Below, in pieces: positions 43,471 to 53,424 of a stretch of 64,000 bases of DNA. This stretch comes from Chrysemys picta bellii (Eukaryota; Chordata; Testudines; Emydidae): NCBI RefSeq assembly GCF_011386835.1, contig NC_088809.1:24497067-24561066 (forward strand), written 5' to 3'. A model generated the notes under the pieces. It was not told the origin of the DNA. It saw only the letters and a list, made by a program, of their open reading frames with translations, and did not search any database. Both the position numbers and the translations under genes were made by a program. Numbering within the stretch: position 1 is the stretch's first letter; every line of letters begins with the position of its first letter.

Positions 43471-43798
43471 CATTTTCAGTCCCAGCAGTCTGGCTCTGGT
43501 GTGCATGATGCAGGAGAGGAGAGCTCTCGTAAGTGATCTTTGAGTTGATGCTGCTCAGTTGTACGAAGTAGAGCTGTCCTTTGCTCTGTATATTCTAGAA
43601 GTGGGTGAAGGGAGAGAAATGTACAAGACCAGCTGTGTTTGCAGTGTAGTGGAACAGTGTGTTGATGCACACCAAGATTTCAAAGGAATCCTCCAGAGAG
43701 AACGCTAGAAAACTTTCCTGGAGGTACTCGCCAATCCTCTGCCGAAGGTTCCTTGGCAAAGTTGCTTTGTTCCTTGCCCCATTGTAGGAAACTTTCTT
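43471..43798 (-). pseudogene. Harbinger 1 antisense conserved frame
   Basis: Minus-strand frame across the part of the element corresponding to the Myb intron of Harbinger 2. From 43798 downward it reads [17 protein letters not shown], then [18 protein letters not shown], and continues about 30 codons. The first part aligns with KVSYHGGGNKAFTLPP at 48355-48615. The start is lost because a CR1 abuts it at about 43799. No known domain recognised. It may be an exon of an unannotated third Harbinger protein, or an older captured sequence. Confidence 0.55.
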
Positions 43799-44533
43799 GC
43801 TAGTCTGTAGCAGTGCATGGGATTCTTCCGTACTAAGTGCAGGTCTCTGCACTTGTCCTTGTTGAACTTCATCAGGTTTTTTTTGGCCCAATCCTCTAAT
43901 TTGTCTAGGTCCCTCTGTATCCGATCCCTACCCTGGTAGTGTATCTACCACGCCTCCTAGTTTAGTGTCATCTATCCCCTTTATTTGACATTGGTGAGGC
44001 CTCATCTGGAATACTGTGTCCAGTTTTGGGCCCCGCACTACAAGAAGGATGTGGAAAAATTGGAAAGAGTCCAGTGGAGGGCAACAAAAATGATCAGGGG
44101 TCTGGAGCACATGACTTATGAGGAGAGGCTGAGGGAACTGGGATTGTTTAGTCTCCAGAAGAGAAGAATAAGGGGGGATTTGATAGCAGCCTTCAACTAC
44201 CTGAAGCGGGGTTCCAAAGAGGATGGATCTAGACTGTTCTCAGTGGTACCAGATGACAGAACAAGGAGTAATGGTCTCAAGTTGCAGTAGGGGAGGTTTA
44301 GGTTGGATATTAGGAAACACTATTTCACTAGGAGGGTGGTGAAGCACTGGAATACGTTACCTAGGGAGGTGGTGGAGTCTCCTTCCTTGGAGATTTTTAA
44401 GGCCCGGCTTGACAAAGCCCTGGCTGGGATGATTTAGTTGGGAATTGGTCCTGCTTTGAGCAGGGGGTTGGACTAGATGACCTCTTGAGGTCCCTTCCAA
44501 CCCTGATATTCTATGATTCTCTGATTCTATGAC
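43799..44533 (+). mobile_element. CR1 with 5' inversion
   Basis: 43799-43978 is CR1 in minus orientation (TAGTCTGTAGCAGTGCATGG); 43979-44533 is CR1 in plus orientation with [40 protein letters not shown] and a tail ATTCTATGATTCTCTGATTC. The inverted segment corresponds to CR1 sequence just 5' of the plus segment. Confidence 0.85.
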
Positions 44534-44559
44534 AATGGCCCTGCACACTTGCGTTAATG

Positions 44560-45245
44560 TTGGACTTCCTAATTTCCAATGGTTGACTTCCCAACTCCAA
44601 ACTGATTCATGACTGACCTGTAGCAGTCTGGAGTTGCCAGTTTCCACATAGCAATTGCCAAGTGCTTCTCCACCAAGAGGGCAGCCATCATTTTGGTGTC
44701 CTTGCACTGCAGTGATGGGATGAGCTCCACACAGAGTTCCAGGACGGTGGCTTTCCTCATCCAAAAGTTCTGCAGCCATTGCTTGTCATCTCAGACCTGC
44801 ATAACAGTGAGATCCCACCACGCAGTGCTTGTTTTCCAAGCCCAAAAGCAATGGCCCACCATGTGCAACTGTTCCATGAATGCCAAAAGGAATCTGGTGT
44901 TGTTTCTTTCCATGGCACACAGCAGATCAGGCACCTCTGATTCCTTGTTCAGATTGGGAGTTCATGATGTGCTGCATGACCATCTGCGATGTGATATACC
45001 AGTGACCGCAACAGTCGAGAGCAGTGCAGAATCCACGCTTTCAGACAGAGATGGTGGGCACACAGCAAACAGGGACCATTGAAAAATACTATGAAGTGCA
45101 TTCAGAAGGCCATGGAATGATGGGATGGAAAAAAATGCATCATGGGACATTGAGCCCACACCTACGATGCGCTGTGATCCACTCTGCCTTCCCAACAACT
45201 CCGAGCTGCAGAAGGTGGCAAGTTGCACAGTGGGGTAGCTACTCT
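44560..45245 (-). pseudogene. Harbinger 1 transposase, N-terminal part
   Basis: Minus frames give the N-terminal half of a PIF/Harbinger transposase: LNKESEVPDLLCAMERNNTR-like text (about 44890-44960), KQWLQNF, then MRKATVLELCVELIPSLQCK, KMMAALLVEKHLAIAMWKLA and YRSVMNQFGVGKSTIGN (44569-44760), which is the helix-turn-helix-like segment before the catalytic domain. It is cut at about 44560, after which a CR1 follows; the DDE domain that should come next is absent. Frameshifts near 44780. Non-functional. The segment overlaps the start of the transposase at 49829-50682, so together the two copies show the family's full gene plan. Confidence 0.9.
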
Positions 45246-45476
45246 CAGTGCACTGCTCTCGCTATTGATGCTAGAGACCCAACTGTGGACGCGCTCCTCT
45301 GACAGAAGGAACGTTGTGTGAACGTGCACAAGCAATGTAATTAGAGCGCTTTTTGATCATCAGCATAACTTGCATCGACAAAAGCGTGTAGTGTCGACAA
45401 GGCCTTAATGTTTGCAGTGTCTAACATCTAGGTGGCCTGCTGCCTAGTGGAATCCACAGCCCCAGCTTAGGCGTCA

Positions 45477-45690
45477 GATGAATAGATTCCAAGGCCAGAA
45501 GGGACCATAGTGACCATCTTGTCTGACCCCCGTATCACACAGGCTGAAGAACTGCCCCAACGTAATTCCTAGAGCAGATCTTTGAGAAAAACATTCAATC
45601 TTGATTTTAAAATCGTCAGTGACGGAGAATCCACCATGACCCTTGATAAGTTGTTTCACTGGTTAATTCTCCTCCCTGTTAGGCACCTCA
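45477..45690 (-). mobile_element. Old CR1 3' fragment, minus
   Basis: GATGAATAGATTCCAAGGCC at left, GAAGAACTGCCCCAACGTAA inside. The latter is also found inverted at 50684-50722. Confidence 0.75.
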
Positions 45691-45869
45691 ATACCTTTGT
45701 GAATCCCACTCCCAGGCTCCCTGTACAATGCATGGGGAGAGTTGGGTGTATCAGAATGGGCTTCGCAGAAGCCAGCAAGCTCAGTGGGGAGCTGCCTAAG
45801 CTGGCCGGTAGGAAAAGCTGAGGAGAGGAATGTAGCCTAAGTCCCACACCTGTCTGGGAGTTAGGTGCC

Positions 45870-47019
45870 TGGGACACACTATACCTCAAAGTAGCCCCCC
45901 TGTAACCCCATATTCATCATTCCTATGTGGTTGTGATATTTGATACAAAACATGCCATATAAGAAAGGTCATGATCTGCTGAAACCTATTGTTCTGTCAA
46001 AATATGTATATTGTTAGTGTGTACGTAGTTATAAGATTTTGCTGTATGGTTTTATTGAAATATGTTGTGAGTTTGGGAGTTGCCAGTGAGAGCAATGAAG
46101 AAGGTGACCAACACGCGGGCGGGCATTAAACGACCATTAATCAGCAGGGGAGTTGTAAACAAGGGATGTACAGTTCTGTAAGAGAGTTGTGCAAGCACCA
46201 CACAATGGGGATTGCTCAATTCTATGACTCAGCAAAGCCCGCCAGGACATGTCTGGCCTAGTCTTTTCCAGTCACATGGACAGAGGCTATAAAATAGGGG
46301 ACACTGGCATCATGCTTTTACTTTTATCCTTCCCCACCTACACTGACGGCAACAAGAACGCTGGGAAGACAAAGACTTGAACTGAGGAGATTGGTCCCAG
46401 ACTGAGAAGGAAAGTCAGCCTGTGTATCAATGACTGTAACCTACCTGCAACATCCAGTGGGGTGAGAAAAACTGCTTGATCCAAACACTGCTTAGTTTAA
46501 TAAGGTTTAGGATTTAGATGGCATACTTACTTTTTATTTTATTTGGTAACTATCTCTGACCTTTATGCTTACCACTTATAATCCCTTCAAATCTTTCTGT
46601 AGTTAATAAACTTATTTTAATGTTTTATCCTTATCGGTGAGCTTGTCTGAAGTGTTTGTGAAATCTACTCAGGTTACAAAGACTGGGTTCATGTCCACTT
46701 TCCTTTGATGAAGTGGTGAACTAGTTAATAAACTTGCACTGTTTAAGAGAAGGGCTTGAGCTGTGCAAGACGGTATATTCCTGGGGTGCAAGGCTGGGGG
46801 ATGGGATATTTGCTGGTATTTCCCTATGTATAGCTCATGAGAGTATTCATGCAATTTAGCTGGGTGTGCCTCTGCCTGCTGGTGGCTGAGTGATAACCGC
46901 ACCTGGAGGGGTTTGCTGCTTGTTACTGACAAAGCATTGTGAGAGACGGCCCAGGCTGGAGAGTTAAGGGGGCAGAGCGGTCCCACAGTTCCAGGCTCTA
47001 CCCTGGGGATCCTGTCACA
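45870..47019 (+). mobile_element. Solo LTR with TATA box and poly-A signal
   Basis: TATAAAATAGGGG near 46285 and AATAAACTT near 46606 and again near 46727 define plus orientation; the right edge is GATCCTGTCACA. The left edge is uncertain (45870 or 45901). No internal genes adjoin it. Confidence 0.75.
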
Positions 47020-47109
47020 ATGACTACTTGGAACTCGCAGCCATGTGTTTTTTTCCTGAGCCAGGTCAGCCCTTTCTCACAAAAAAACCCACAGAAGAGT
47101 GACCTCTAT

Positions 47110-47275
47110 TGTCTCCAATAGCCCAGTGGTCAGGGCACTCACCTAGCAGGTGGGAGACCCAGGTTTGCATCCCTGCTCTGCCTTGGAACAGGAATTTGAA
47201 CCACTAAATCTGAAAAGGACTTAGTGACTATAGTGGAAACCAACTTAACATGAGTTTCCAGTTCAATGCTGTGAC
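47110..47275 (+). mobile_element. tRNA-derived SINE-like sequence
   Basis: ATAGCCCAGTGGTCAGGGCA (box A) and CCAGGTTTGCATCCC (box B). Divergent from the Cry I type; no clear 3' tail. Confidence 0.55.
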
Positions 47276-47667
47276 TAAGGCCTGGTCTACACTAGGAGGT
47301 TATGTCGAATTTAGCAGTGTTAATTCGAATTAACCCTGTACCTGTTCACACAACGAAGCTATTTATTTCAACATAGAGGTCTCTTTAAATCGATTTCTGT
47401 ACTCCTCCCCGACGAGGGAGTAGCGCTAAATTCGACATGGCCATGTCGAATTAGGGTAGGTGTGGATGGAATTCGACGCTAACAGCTCCGGGAGCTATCC
47501 CACAGTGCACCACTCTGTTGACGCTCTGGACAGCAGTCTGAGCTCCGATGCTCTGACCAGCCACACAGGAAAAGCCCCGGGAAAATTTGAATTCCTTTTC
47601 CTGTCTGGCCAGTTTGAATCTCATTTCCTGTTTGGACATCGTGGTGAGCTCAGCAGCACTGGCAACG

Positions 47668-48243
47668 ATGCAGAGCTCTCCAGCACAGGTGACCATGCAA
47701 TCACAGAATAGAAAGAGGTCCCCAGCATGGACTGATCGGGAAGTCTTGGATCTGATCGCTGTGTGGGGCGATGAGTCCGTGCTTTTGGAGCTGCGATCGA
47801 AAAAACGGAATGCAAAGATCTACAAGAAGATCTCCAAAGCCATGACGGAGAGAGGATACAGCCGGGATGAAACGCAGTGCCACGTGAAAATCAAGGAGCT
47901 GAGACAAGGGTACCAGAAGACCAAAGAGTCAAACGGATGCTCCGGATCCCAGCCCCAGACATGCCGTTTCTACGAGGCACTGCATTCCATTCTAGGTGCG
48001 GCCGCCACCACTACCCCACCACTGTCCCTGGACTCTGACGATGGGGTACTGTCGACGGCCACTTCCTTGGAGCTGTTCGCGGACGGGGAAGATGAGGAAG
48101 GAGATGAGGAGGACGAGGCAGTTGACAGCGCTTTCAACGCTGATTTCCCCGACAGCCAGGATCTCTTCATCGCCCTCACAGAGATCCCCTACCAACCCTC
48201 CAAGGTGGTAACCCAGACCGTGAATCAGGGGAAGGATCAGTAG
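47668..48243 (+). CDS. Harbinger 2 Myb/SANT-like protein, exon 1
   Basis: 191 codons from ATG at 47668; the alternative ATG at 47695 lies just before the domain and one at 47587 is upstream. Trihelix Myb/SANT-like domain: RSPAWTDREVLDLIAVWGDE (helix 1, conserved Trp), YKKISKAMTERGYSRDETQC (helix 2), HVKIKELRQGYQKTKE (helix 3), then TCRFYEALHSILG. A Ser/Thr and acidic tail follows (EDEEGDEEDEAVD). In such elements this protein binds DNA ends and assists the transposase. The frame ends in TAG at 48241-48243 placed directly against GTAAGT, a consensus splice donor, so a stop has probably arisen at the last codon of exon 1. Otherwise intact over its length, unlike the copy at 42134. Confidence 0.9.
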   Translation: MQSSPAQVTMQSQNRKRSPAWTDREVLDLIAVWGDESVLLELRSKKRNAKIYKKISKAMTERGYSRDETQCHVKIKELRQGYQKTKESNGCSGSQPQTCRFYEALHSILGAAATTTPPLSLDSDDGVLSTATSLELFADGEDEEGDEEDEAVDSAFNADFPDSQDLFIALTEIPYQPSKVVTQTVNQGKDQ

Positions 48244-48354
48244 GTAAGTGTTTTAAACATTTATTTTGAATAGAATAGGCATGGTATGTTAGCAATGGGT
48301 TTTTAATGATTAATTTGCCCTAGATGCTTAACTTTTTAGTCCTTGCCAGTGCAG

Positions 48355-48615
48355 CTACTGGGAAAGTCTGTTAACATGTCTGGGGATAGAGTAGAAATCC
48401 TCCTGCGACATCTCCAGTAGCTCTCCTGGAGGTAATGTGAAAGCCTTATTGCCTCCTCCATGGTAGGAAACTTTTCCGCACCAGGCTAACAGCAGGTACT
48501 CTGGTATCATTGCCTGGCAAAGCATGGCGGCATACGGCCCTGGTGTTTGCTGGCATTCACGCAGCATGCGGTCTTCCTCTGTGCCCGAAATCCTCATCAG
48601 GGTGATATTACTCAT
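48355..48615 (-). CDS. Antisense frame in Myb intron of Harbinger 2
   Basis: 86 codons, minus strand, starting MSNITLMRISGTEEDRM. The C-terminal half has LLLAWCGKVSYHGGGNKAFT and LPPGELLEMSQEDFYSIP. KVSYHGGGNKAFTLPP matches [14 protein letters not shown] of Harbinger 1 (43471-43798) at about 11 of 15 residues, and most of the matched codons differ only in their third base (for example NK as AAT AAG against AAC AAA). That is what a protein under selection would give. No family recognised and no function claimed. It could be an exon of a spliced minus-strand gene. Confidence 0.5.
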   Translation of the reverse strand: MSNITLMRISGTEEDRMLRECQQTPGPYAAMLCQAMIPEYLLLAWCGKVSYHGGGNKAFTLPPGELLEMSQEDFYSIPRHVNRLSQ

Positions 48616-49119
48616 GGTGACCTGCTTTGAATTAGGGGAATGTTAGTACTGGGACTGATTGTCTGTTCCTTTACATAACTGTAACCGGCGGTTTACAGCC
48701 ATGCGGTGGAGGCGGGACAGGGGCAGCATACAGGGATCTTTCCTGGGGACAGCCGCAACAGGGGTGGGACAGGGGCAGAGTTCATGCTGGCCGGATTGCC
48801 GGCAGCAGGAACTGGCCAACGCTAGGAGCATTGTTTGGACCGTGAAAGGAGGGCACTGCTGTAAATTAAGTTTTAAGCAGCCAAAAGACTATGGCTTACC
48901 ATGGCCGCCTGCTAGCAGAATTTTTTTGTCCAGCCCCGCTTGTGTGATCTGTACAGCAAGACCCCAGGCACTCAATGTGAAGACAGAAAATTCGACCTTG
49001 TACTGAGTGCACATGTGATAGGTACTGTGCATGGTCTTGTTCACAGAGAAAGACTATATTCATTGTTTGCAAAAATGTATCTTTTTGAGGAATTCACTCC
49101 CTTTTTCCCATCCCACAGC

Positions 49120-49560
49120 TGCGAGTGTCTCCCGAGCTACCCCGACATCCCCCTCCCAGAGGCTGGCGCAGATCAGGCGGCGAAAGAAAAGGACACGGGA
49201 CGAGATGTTCTCAGAACTTATGGTCTGTTCCTGAGCCGAGGGGGGACAGCAGACCCAGTGGAGGGAGAACATGTCACAATATCAGCGATCACACAGCGAA
49301 CGGGAGGACAGGTGGCGGCAGGAAGACCAGCAGGTGACTCAAACGCTGCTTGGACTAATGAGGGAGCAAACAGACACGCTCCGGCGCCTTGTAGATGTTC
49401 TGCAGGACCAGAGGCAGGAGGACAGAGCCCCGCTGCAGTCTATCTCTAACCGCCCTCCCCTGCCACAAAGTCCCATCCCCCCCCACCCAAAGTCACAAGA
49501 AGGAGGGGCGGCAGGGGCCGTGAAAACAGTCACTCCACCCCTGCAGACTGCTCAAATTGC
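49120..49560 (+). pseudogene. Harbinger 2 Myb-like protein, exon 2
   Basis: Begins after a polypyrimidine run and the acceptor CCCATCCCACAG at 49108-49119. The frame reads SQRLAQIRRRKKRTRDEMF, then an in-frame TGA at 49232-49234, then TQWRENMSQYQRSHSERED, LLGLMREQTDTLRRLVDVLQ (a likely coiled coil) and a Pro-rich tail. The basic stretch RRRKKR is a plausible nuclear localisation signal. With exon 1 (47668-48243) this would be a protein of about 330 residues. One stop at the end of exon 1 and one in exon 2 block it. Intron length about 875 bp. Confidence 0.85.
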
Positions 49561-49828
49561 AGAAGGTGCTCATTCCCAAAGATTTGATACGTCCTTTCCC
49601 TCCCTCCAAATGCACCTCACCCAAGCCCCCATCCCAGTTTCATCCCCTAACTGTGTAGTTCTAGGAGCAGGAGCCTGTCATGGTGTTCATGAACAAAGTT
49701 TCATTTATTTTATTTTTAAAGGTGTGTTGGGAGGGGGGGAAGGGGGTTGGTAAGTGGAGAGGATAGTCAACATTAACTGGGGAAAGAAATGGGGGCAGGT
49801 TCAACTTCTGTTTAAAAGAACGTAATAG

Positions 49829-50682
49829 TCACAGGTTACCCTGCTCACTCTGGAACCTAGCTTTCAAAGCCTCCCGGATGCACAGCGCGTCCCGCTGGGC
49901 TCTTCTAATCGCCCAGCTGTCTGGTTGGGCGTAATTAGCAGCCAGGCGATTTGCCTCAACCTCCCACCCCGCCATAAATGTCTCCCCCTTGCTCTCAGAG
50001 AGATTGTGGAGCACACAACAAGCTGCAATATCAATGGGGATATTGGTTTCGCTGAGATCAGAGCGAGTCAGTAAGCTTCTCCATCTCCCCTTGAGACGTC
50101 CAAAAGCACACTCCACCACCATTCTGCACTTGCTCAGCCGGTAGTTGAAGAGTTCTTTTTCACTGTCCAGGGCGCCTGTATAGGGCTTCATGAGCCAGGG
50201 CATTAGCGGGTAGGCTGGGTCCCCGAGGATCACTATAGGCATCTCCACATCCCCAATCGTTATTTTGTGGTCCAGGAAGTAAATACCTTCCTGCAGCCGT
50301 CTAAACAGACCAGAGTTCCTGAAAACGCGAGCATCATGAACCTTGCCTGGCCATCCGACGTTGATGTTGGTAAAACATCCCCTATGGTCCACCAGTGCTT
50401 GCAGCACCATTGAAAAGTAGCCCTTTTGGTTAATGTACTGGCTGGCCTGGTGGGCCTGTCCCAGGATAGGGATGTGAGTTCCATCTATAGCCCCACTGCA
50501 GTTTGGGAATCCCATCGCAGCGAAGCCATCAATGATCACCTGCACGTTTCCCAGGGTCACTACCTTTGAGAGCAGTAGCTCAACGATTGCGTTGGCTACT
50601 TGCATCACAGCAACCCCCACGGTAGATTTGCCCACTCCAAAGTGCTTCGCGACTGACCGGTAGCTGTCTGGCGTTGCAAGCT
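49829..50682 (-). CDS. Harbinger 2 transposase, DDE catalytic domain
   Basis: An uninterrupted minus frame of about 284 codons covering the C-terminal two thirds of a HARBI1-like transposase (DDE_Tnp_4 type). From 50682 it reads LATPDSYRSVAKHFGVGKST. Counting from the Met at 50635: GAIDGTHIP with Asp51, GWPGKVHDARVF at 95-105, VILGDPAYPLMPWL with Asp139, and VVECAFGRLKGRW with Glu175. Asp51, Asp139 and Glu175 are the likely metal-binding triad; the last two are 35 residues apart. It ends with a natural stop. The N-terminal helix-turn-helix half is missing because the element is broken at 50683, so it is probably inactive alone. The lack of stops suggests recent origin relative to neighbours. 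Confidence 0.95.
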
Positions 50683-50830
50683 CTAGGAATTACGTTGGGG
50701 CAGTTCTTCAGCCTGTGTGGTACCATATGACATTTTGATTCGAATTAAATTTAGAATTAGATTGATACAAGTTTAACATGGCACACGTTTAATGGCTTAG
50801 GAACTGGCTGATCTATAGGTCTGAAAATGA
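50683..50830 (-). other. Break point: CR1-type snippet and short unclassified DNA
   Basis: 50684-50722 is the inverse of 45538-45575 (GAAGAACTGCCCCAACGTAA), a common CR1 3' segment. The remainder contains GATTCGAATTAAATTTAGAA, reminiscent of Harbinger sub-terminal text. Confidence 0.55.
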
Positions 50831-51207
50831 TCAGATCTTGGCCCCAGGCTATTTAACATTTTTGTCATTGATCTGTAAGGGAACATAAAATCATCACTGA
50901 TGAACTTTGCAGATGACACAAAGATTGGGGGAGTGACAAATAACGAAGAGGACAGGTCACTGAGACAGAGCGATCTGGGTCACATGGTAAGCTGGGCATA
51001 AGCCAACAATGTGCATTTTGATACAGCCAAATGTAAAGTTATACATCTAGGAACAAAGAGTGACGGCCACCCTTACAGGCTGGGGAATTCTACCTGGGAA
51101 GCAGGGACTCTGAGAGAAATTGGGGGTCGTGGGGCATAATCAGCTGAACATGAGCGTGACACTGGCCAAAAGGGCAAATGCGATCCTGGGATGTATAAAC
51201 AGGGCAA
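50831..51207 (+). mobile_element. CR1 fragment, part 1
   Basis: MNFADDTKIGGVTNNEE-like text near 50895-50950 (palm with the FADD motif), then the KLYI-GTKS and ANAILGCINR segments near 51170-51207. Old and frameshifted. Confidence 0.8.
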
Positions 51208-51894
51208 GGATGGGCCACCCTAAGCACACTTGGTTGGCCAAACATGCCTCTGCAAGTGAGCTCCACCTTAATTTCCCCCACTGGGTGTCAGCGAATCCAC
51301 TTGCAGAGATCCGGGCCAGACATGCCAAACCTGCGGAAAAAACGCAGAGATTGTGCTTGTTTTTGGCTTAAATGGCTTGTGAGTTGCTGGTTAGCTAGTT
51401 TTTGGCTTGTAGCTTGTTGCTTGTTTGGCTTGGAGGGGGGAGAGTCAGGGGGGCACAGCGGGCCCACCGCAGTCCCAGACTGCACGCTGGGCAGATCTAG
51501 TCACACAGAGTGTTGGGGTTCGTAGGGATTGGCTTGTTTTGAAATGGGATTAGCTTGATTTTTGGCTTATTGTGAAAGTCGGGGAGCTTATTTACCGCAT
51601 GAAAATTGGCAACTGTGATCTGGGCACTGAGAAGCCAAAACAAACTAGCCAAAATAAATGTGTTGCCTTTAATGACTCCCCAAGGAACAGATGTAATGAT
51701 AAATCTCTGGACCTGGTCAGGCTAGCCTTCCAGAGCTGGAGGGAGATCACTCTTTCCTGATCAGTTTCCACTTCCTGTTTAAATAGCGAACTGGGGCAGA
51801 CCTGGGCAGGCTTTTCTGTTTGTGAGCTAGGCTGACCATGGAAGGCTAGTGCGCACTGGCAGGAACATTGAGTAGAAGGGAGGTTCTATTACCA
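51208..51894. other. Unclassified insertion in CR1
   Basis: About 690 bp separates two CR1 parts that otherwise join. Has repeated GGCTTGT and TTTTTGGCTT motifs near 51360-51430 and 51530-51570. No open frame with a domain, no clear inverted ends. Confidence 0.5.
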
Positions 51895-52076
51895 TTGTAG
51901 CCGGCACTGGTGTGACTGCCGCTGGAATTCTGGGTCCAGCTCTGGTCTCCACAATTCATGAAGGATGTTCAGAGAAACGCCACAGGAATGATGAAAGGAT
52001 TAGAACCTGCCTTCTAGTGACAGACTCAAGGAGCTGAGTCTATTTAGCTTAACAAAGAGAAGGTTAAGGGCATAGG
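51895..52076 (+). mobile_element. CR1 fragment, part 2
   Basis: GGTCCAGCTCTGGTCTCCAC, GAGAAACGCCACAGGAATGA and TATTTAGCTTAACAAAGAGA: the CR1 region after the palm. A short 3' end reappears at 53314-53345 after the LTR. Confidence 0.8.
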
Positions 52077-53313
52077 TGTGTAAGCAGAGTCAGGATGAGC
52101 TCTACCCTGACATCTGGTGATGAATTATGGCGAGTGTGGGAAAGAACTCCAGGGTCTGATCTTGTTTGCATAGGCACACCCACCCGCCTGGCATGAAACG
52201 ACAGCAACTGAAAGTGGTTACTTTGGATGGGGTGGGATCCCCAGTTTCTCTGTTATTGGGGCAGGAGGAATAAAGTGTTGTTACCCTGATTCTGTGAATC
52301 AAGGCCAGTGGAACTGTTGTATGACAGGACTGAGTGAGTCCTTCACCATTACCTAAGTAGCACTTGCTTGACAAGGGGCATGGGTTACACAACCCAAGGA
52401 ATTGAGAGAGGGAGAGGGGATGGCCTGAGCCCCACTGTTGAATGTCAGAGCTAACTTTGATTCCGTTAGGCGTCTAGTTACAGGCTGCACCAGCACTGGG
52501 GCTCCCCTACTCTGAGCTGAAATCACTAAGAGGTGAAATCACAAAAGAGCTAAAGTTATTAAGAGCTGAGATCACTGAGGCTGTGTTAACTAGTGGGGGA
52601 ACCTGAAGCTATATTGCTAAGCAGCTGGCAGAGCAATTTGTAGGGATGACTGGAGGAGCAGCGAGCGGCACGGAGCCTTGCGGGGACGGTTGGAGCGGCC
52701 CAAGGAACGGCGAGTGGAGCTGTTTGCGGGGACGGCTGGAGTGGCTTGTACAGCGGAGCAGTTCATGGGATGGCAGGAAGTGGACTGGCTTGTGGTGAAG
52801 GCTGCGGCGGAACCCCATGGAGAGACAGCCGGCCAGCCTCGGATCATGTGAGGTGCCCCTTAACACCCTGCGTGCCCCCCTTTTACTCTGGGGCTGCACT
52901 GACCAGCGACAGAGACTTTGGGGGTTGTTGGACTTTTGGGGTGTTGGACTTTGGGGACTCTGGGTGATTTTTGGGTTGCTGGATTCAAGAACCAAAGGGA
53001 AAGGACACATCCCAATTTGCTGGGGTGGGTTTTTTGCTCATGGTTTGTGTTATGAATCCTGTTTGTGGTGTTTTTCCAATGTAATGCTGATGTCGTTTAC
53101 CTCATGTTATTAAACATTTTCTGCTCCACTCAGACTCCGTGCTTGCGAGAGGGGAAGTATTGCCTCTTAGAGGCGCCCAGGGGGTGGTATGTAATTGTCC
53201 CAGGTCACTGGGTGGGGGCTCGAGCCGTTTTTGCATTGTGTTATTGAAACGGAACCCCTAGATACAGAACCCGGCCCTTGTTGCTGCCAGCTTAGATGGG
53301 CAGAAGGGTTACA
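52077..53313 (+). mobile_element. LTR inserted in CR1
   Basis: TGTGTAAGCAGAGTCAGGAT to GCAGAAGGGTTACA, about 1.24 kb; poly-A signal ATTAAACAT near 53110 followed by GT-rich text. The CR1 continues on both sides. Target duplication not resolved. Internal frames are not retroviral genes. Confidence 0.75.
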
Positions 53314-53388
53314 GGTGTAGTTTGGGAATCTATGAACCTATGTTTCTCCTGGTGACAAAGGCTTTGCACAGCCCTGCCCATCAGAGGA

Positions 53389-53424
53389 GCATTCATTCAT
53401 TCATTCATTCATTCATTCATTCAT
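53389..53424. repeat. (ATTC)n microsatellite
   Basis: Uninterrupted ATTC repeats, about nine units. Confidence 0.99.

Larger units (their letters stand above)
41769..45404. mobile_element. PIF/Harbinger transposon 1, with both ends
   Basis: Ends GGCTTTGTCTACACTACAC and, inverted, GGCCTTGTCGACACTACAC; flanked by TTA on both sides (41766-41768, 45405-45407), the TWA target of Harbinger elements. Contains a Myb-like gene (plus), an antisense frame and a transposase N-terminus (minus), plus two CR1 insertions. The DDE region and second Myb exon are missing. Confidence 0.93.
47278..50682. mobile_element. PIF/Harbinger transposon 2, right end lost
   Basis: Left end GGCCTGGTCTACACTAGG preceded by TAA. 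It contains a two-exon Myb-like gene on plus, an antisense frame in its intron, and a transposase on minus, tail to tail. At 50683 the transposase frame stops at unrelated CR1-type sequence, so the right end was lost by deletion or rearrangement. Confidence 0.92.
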
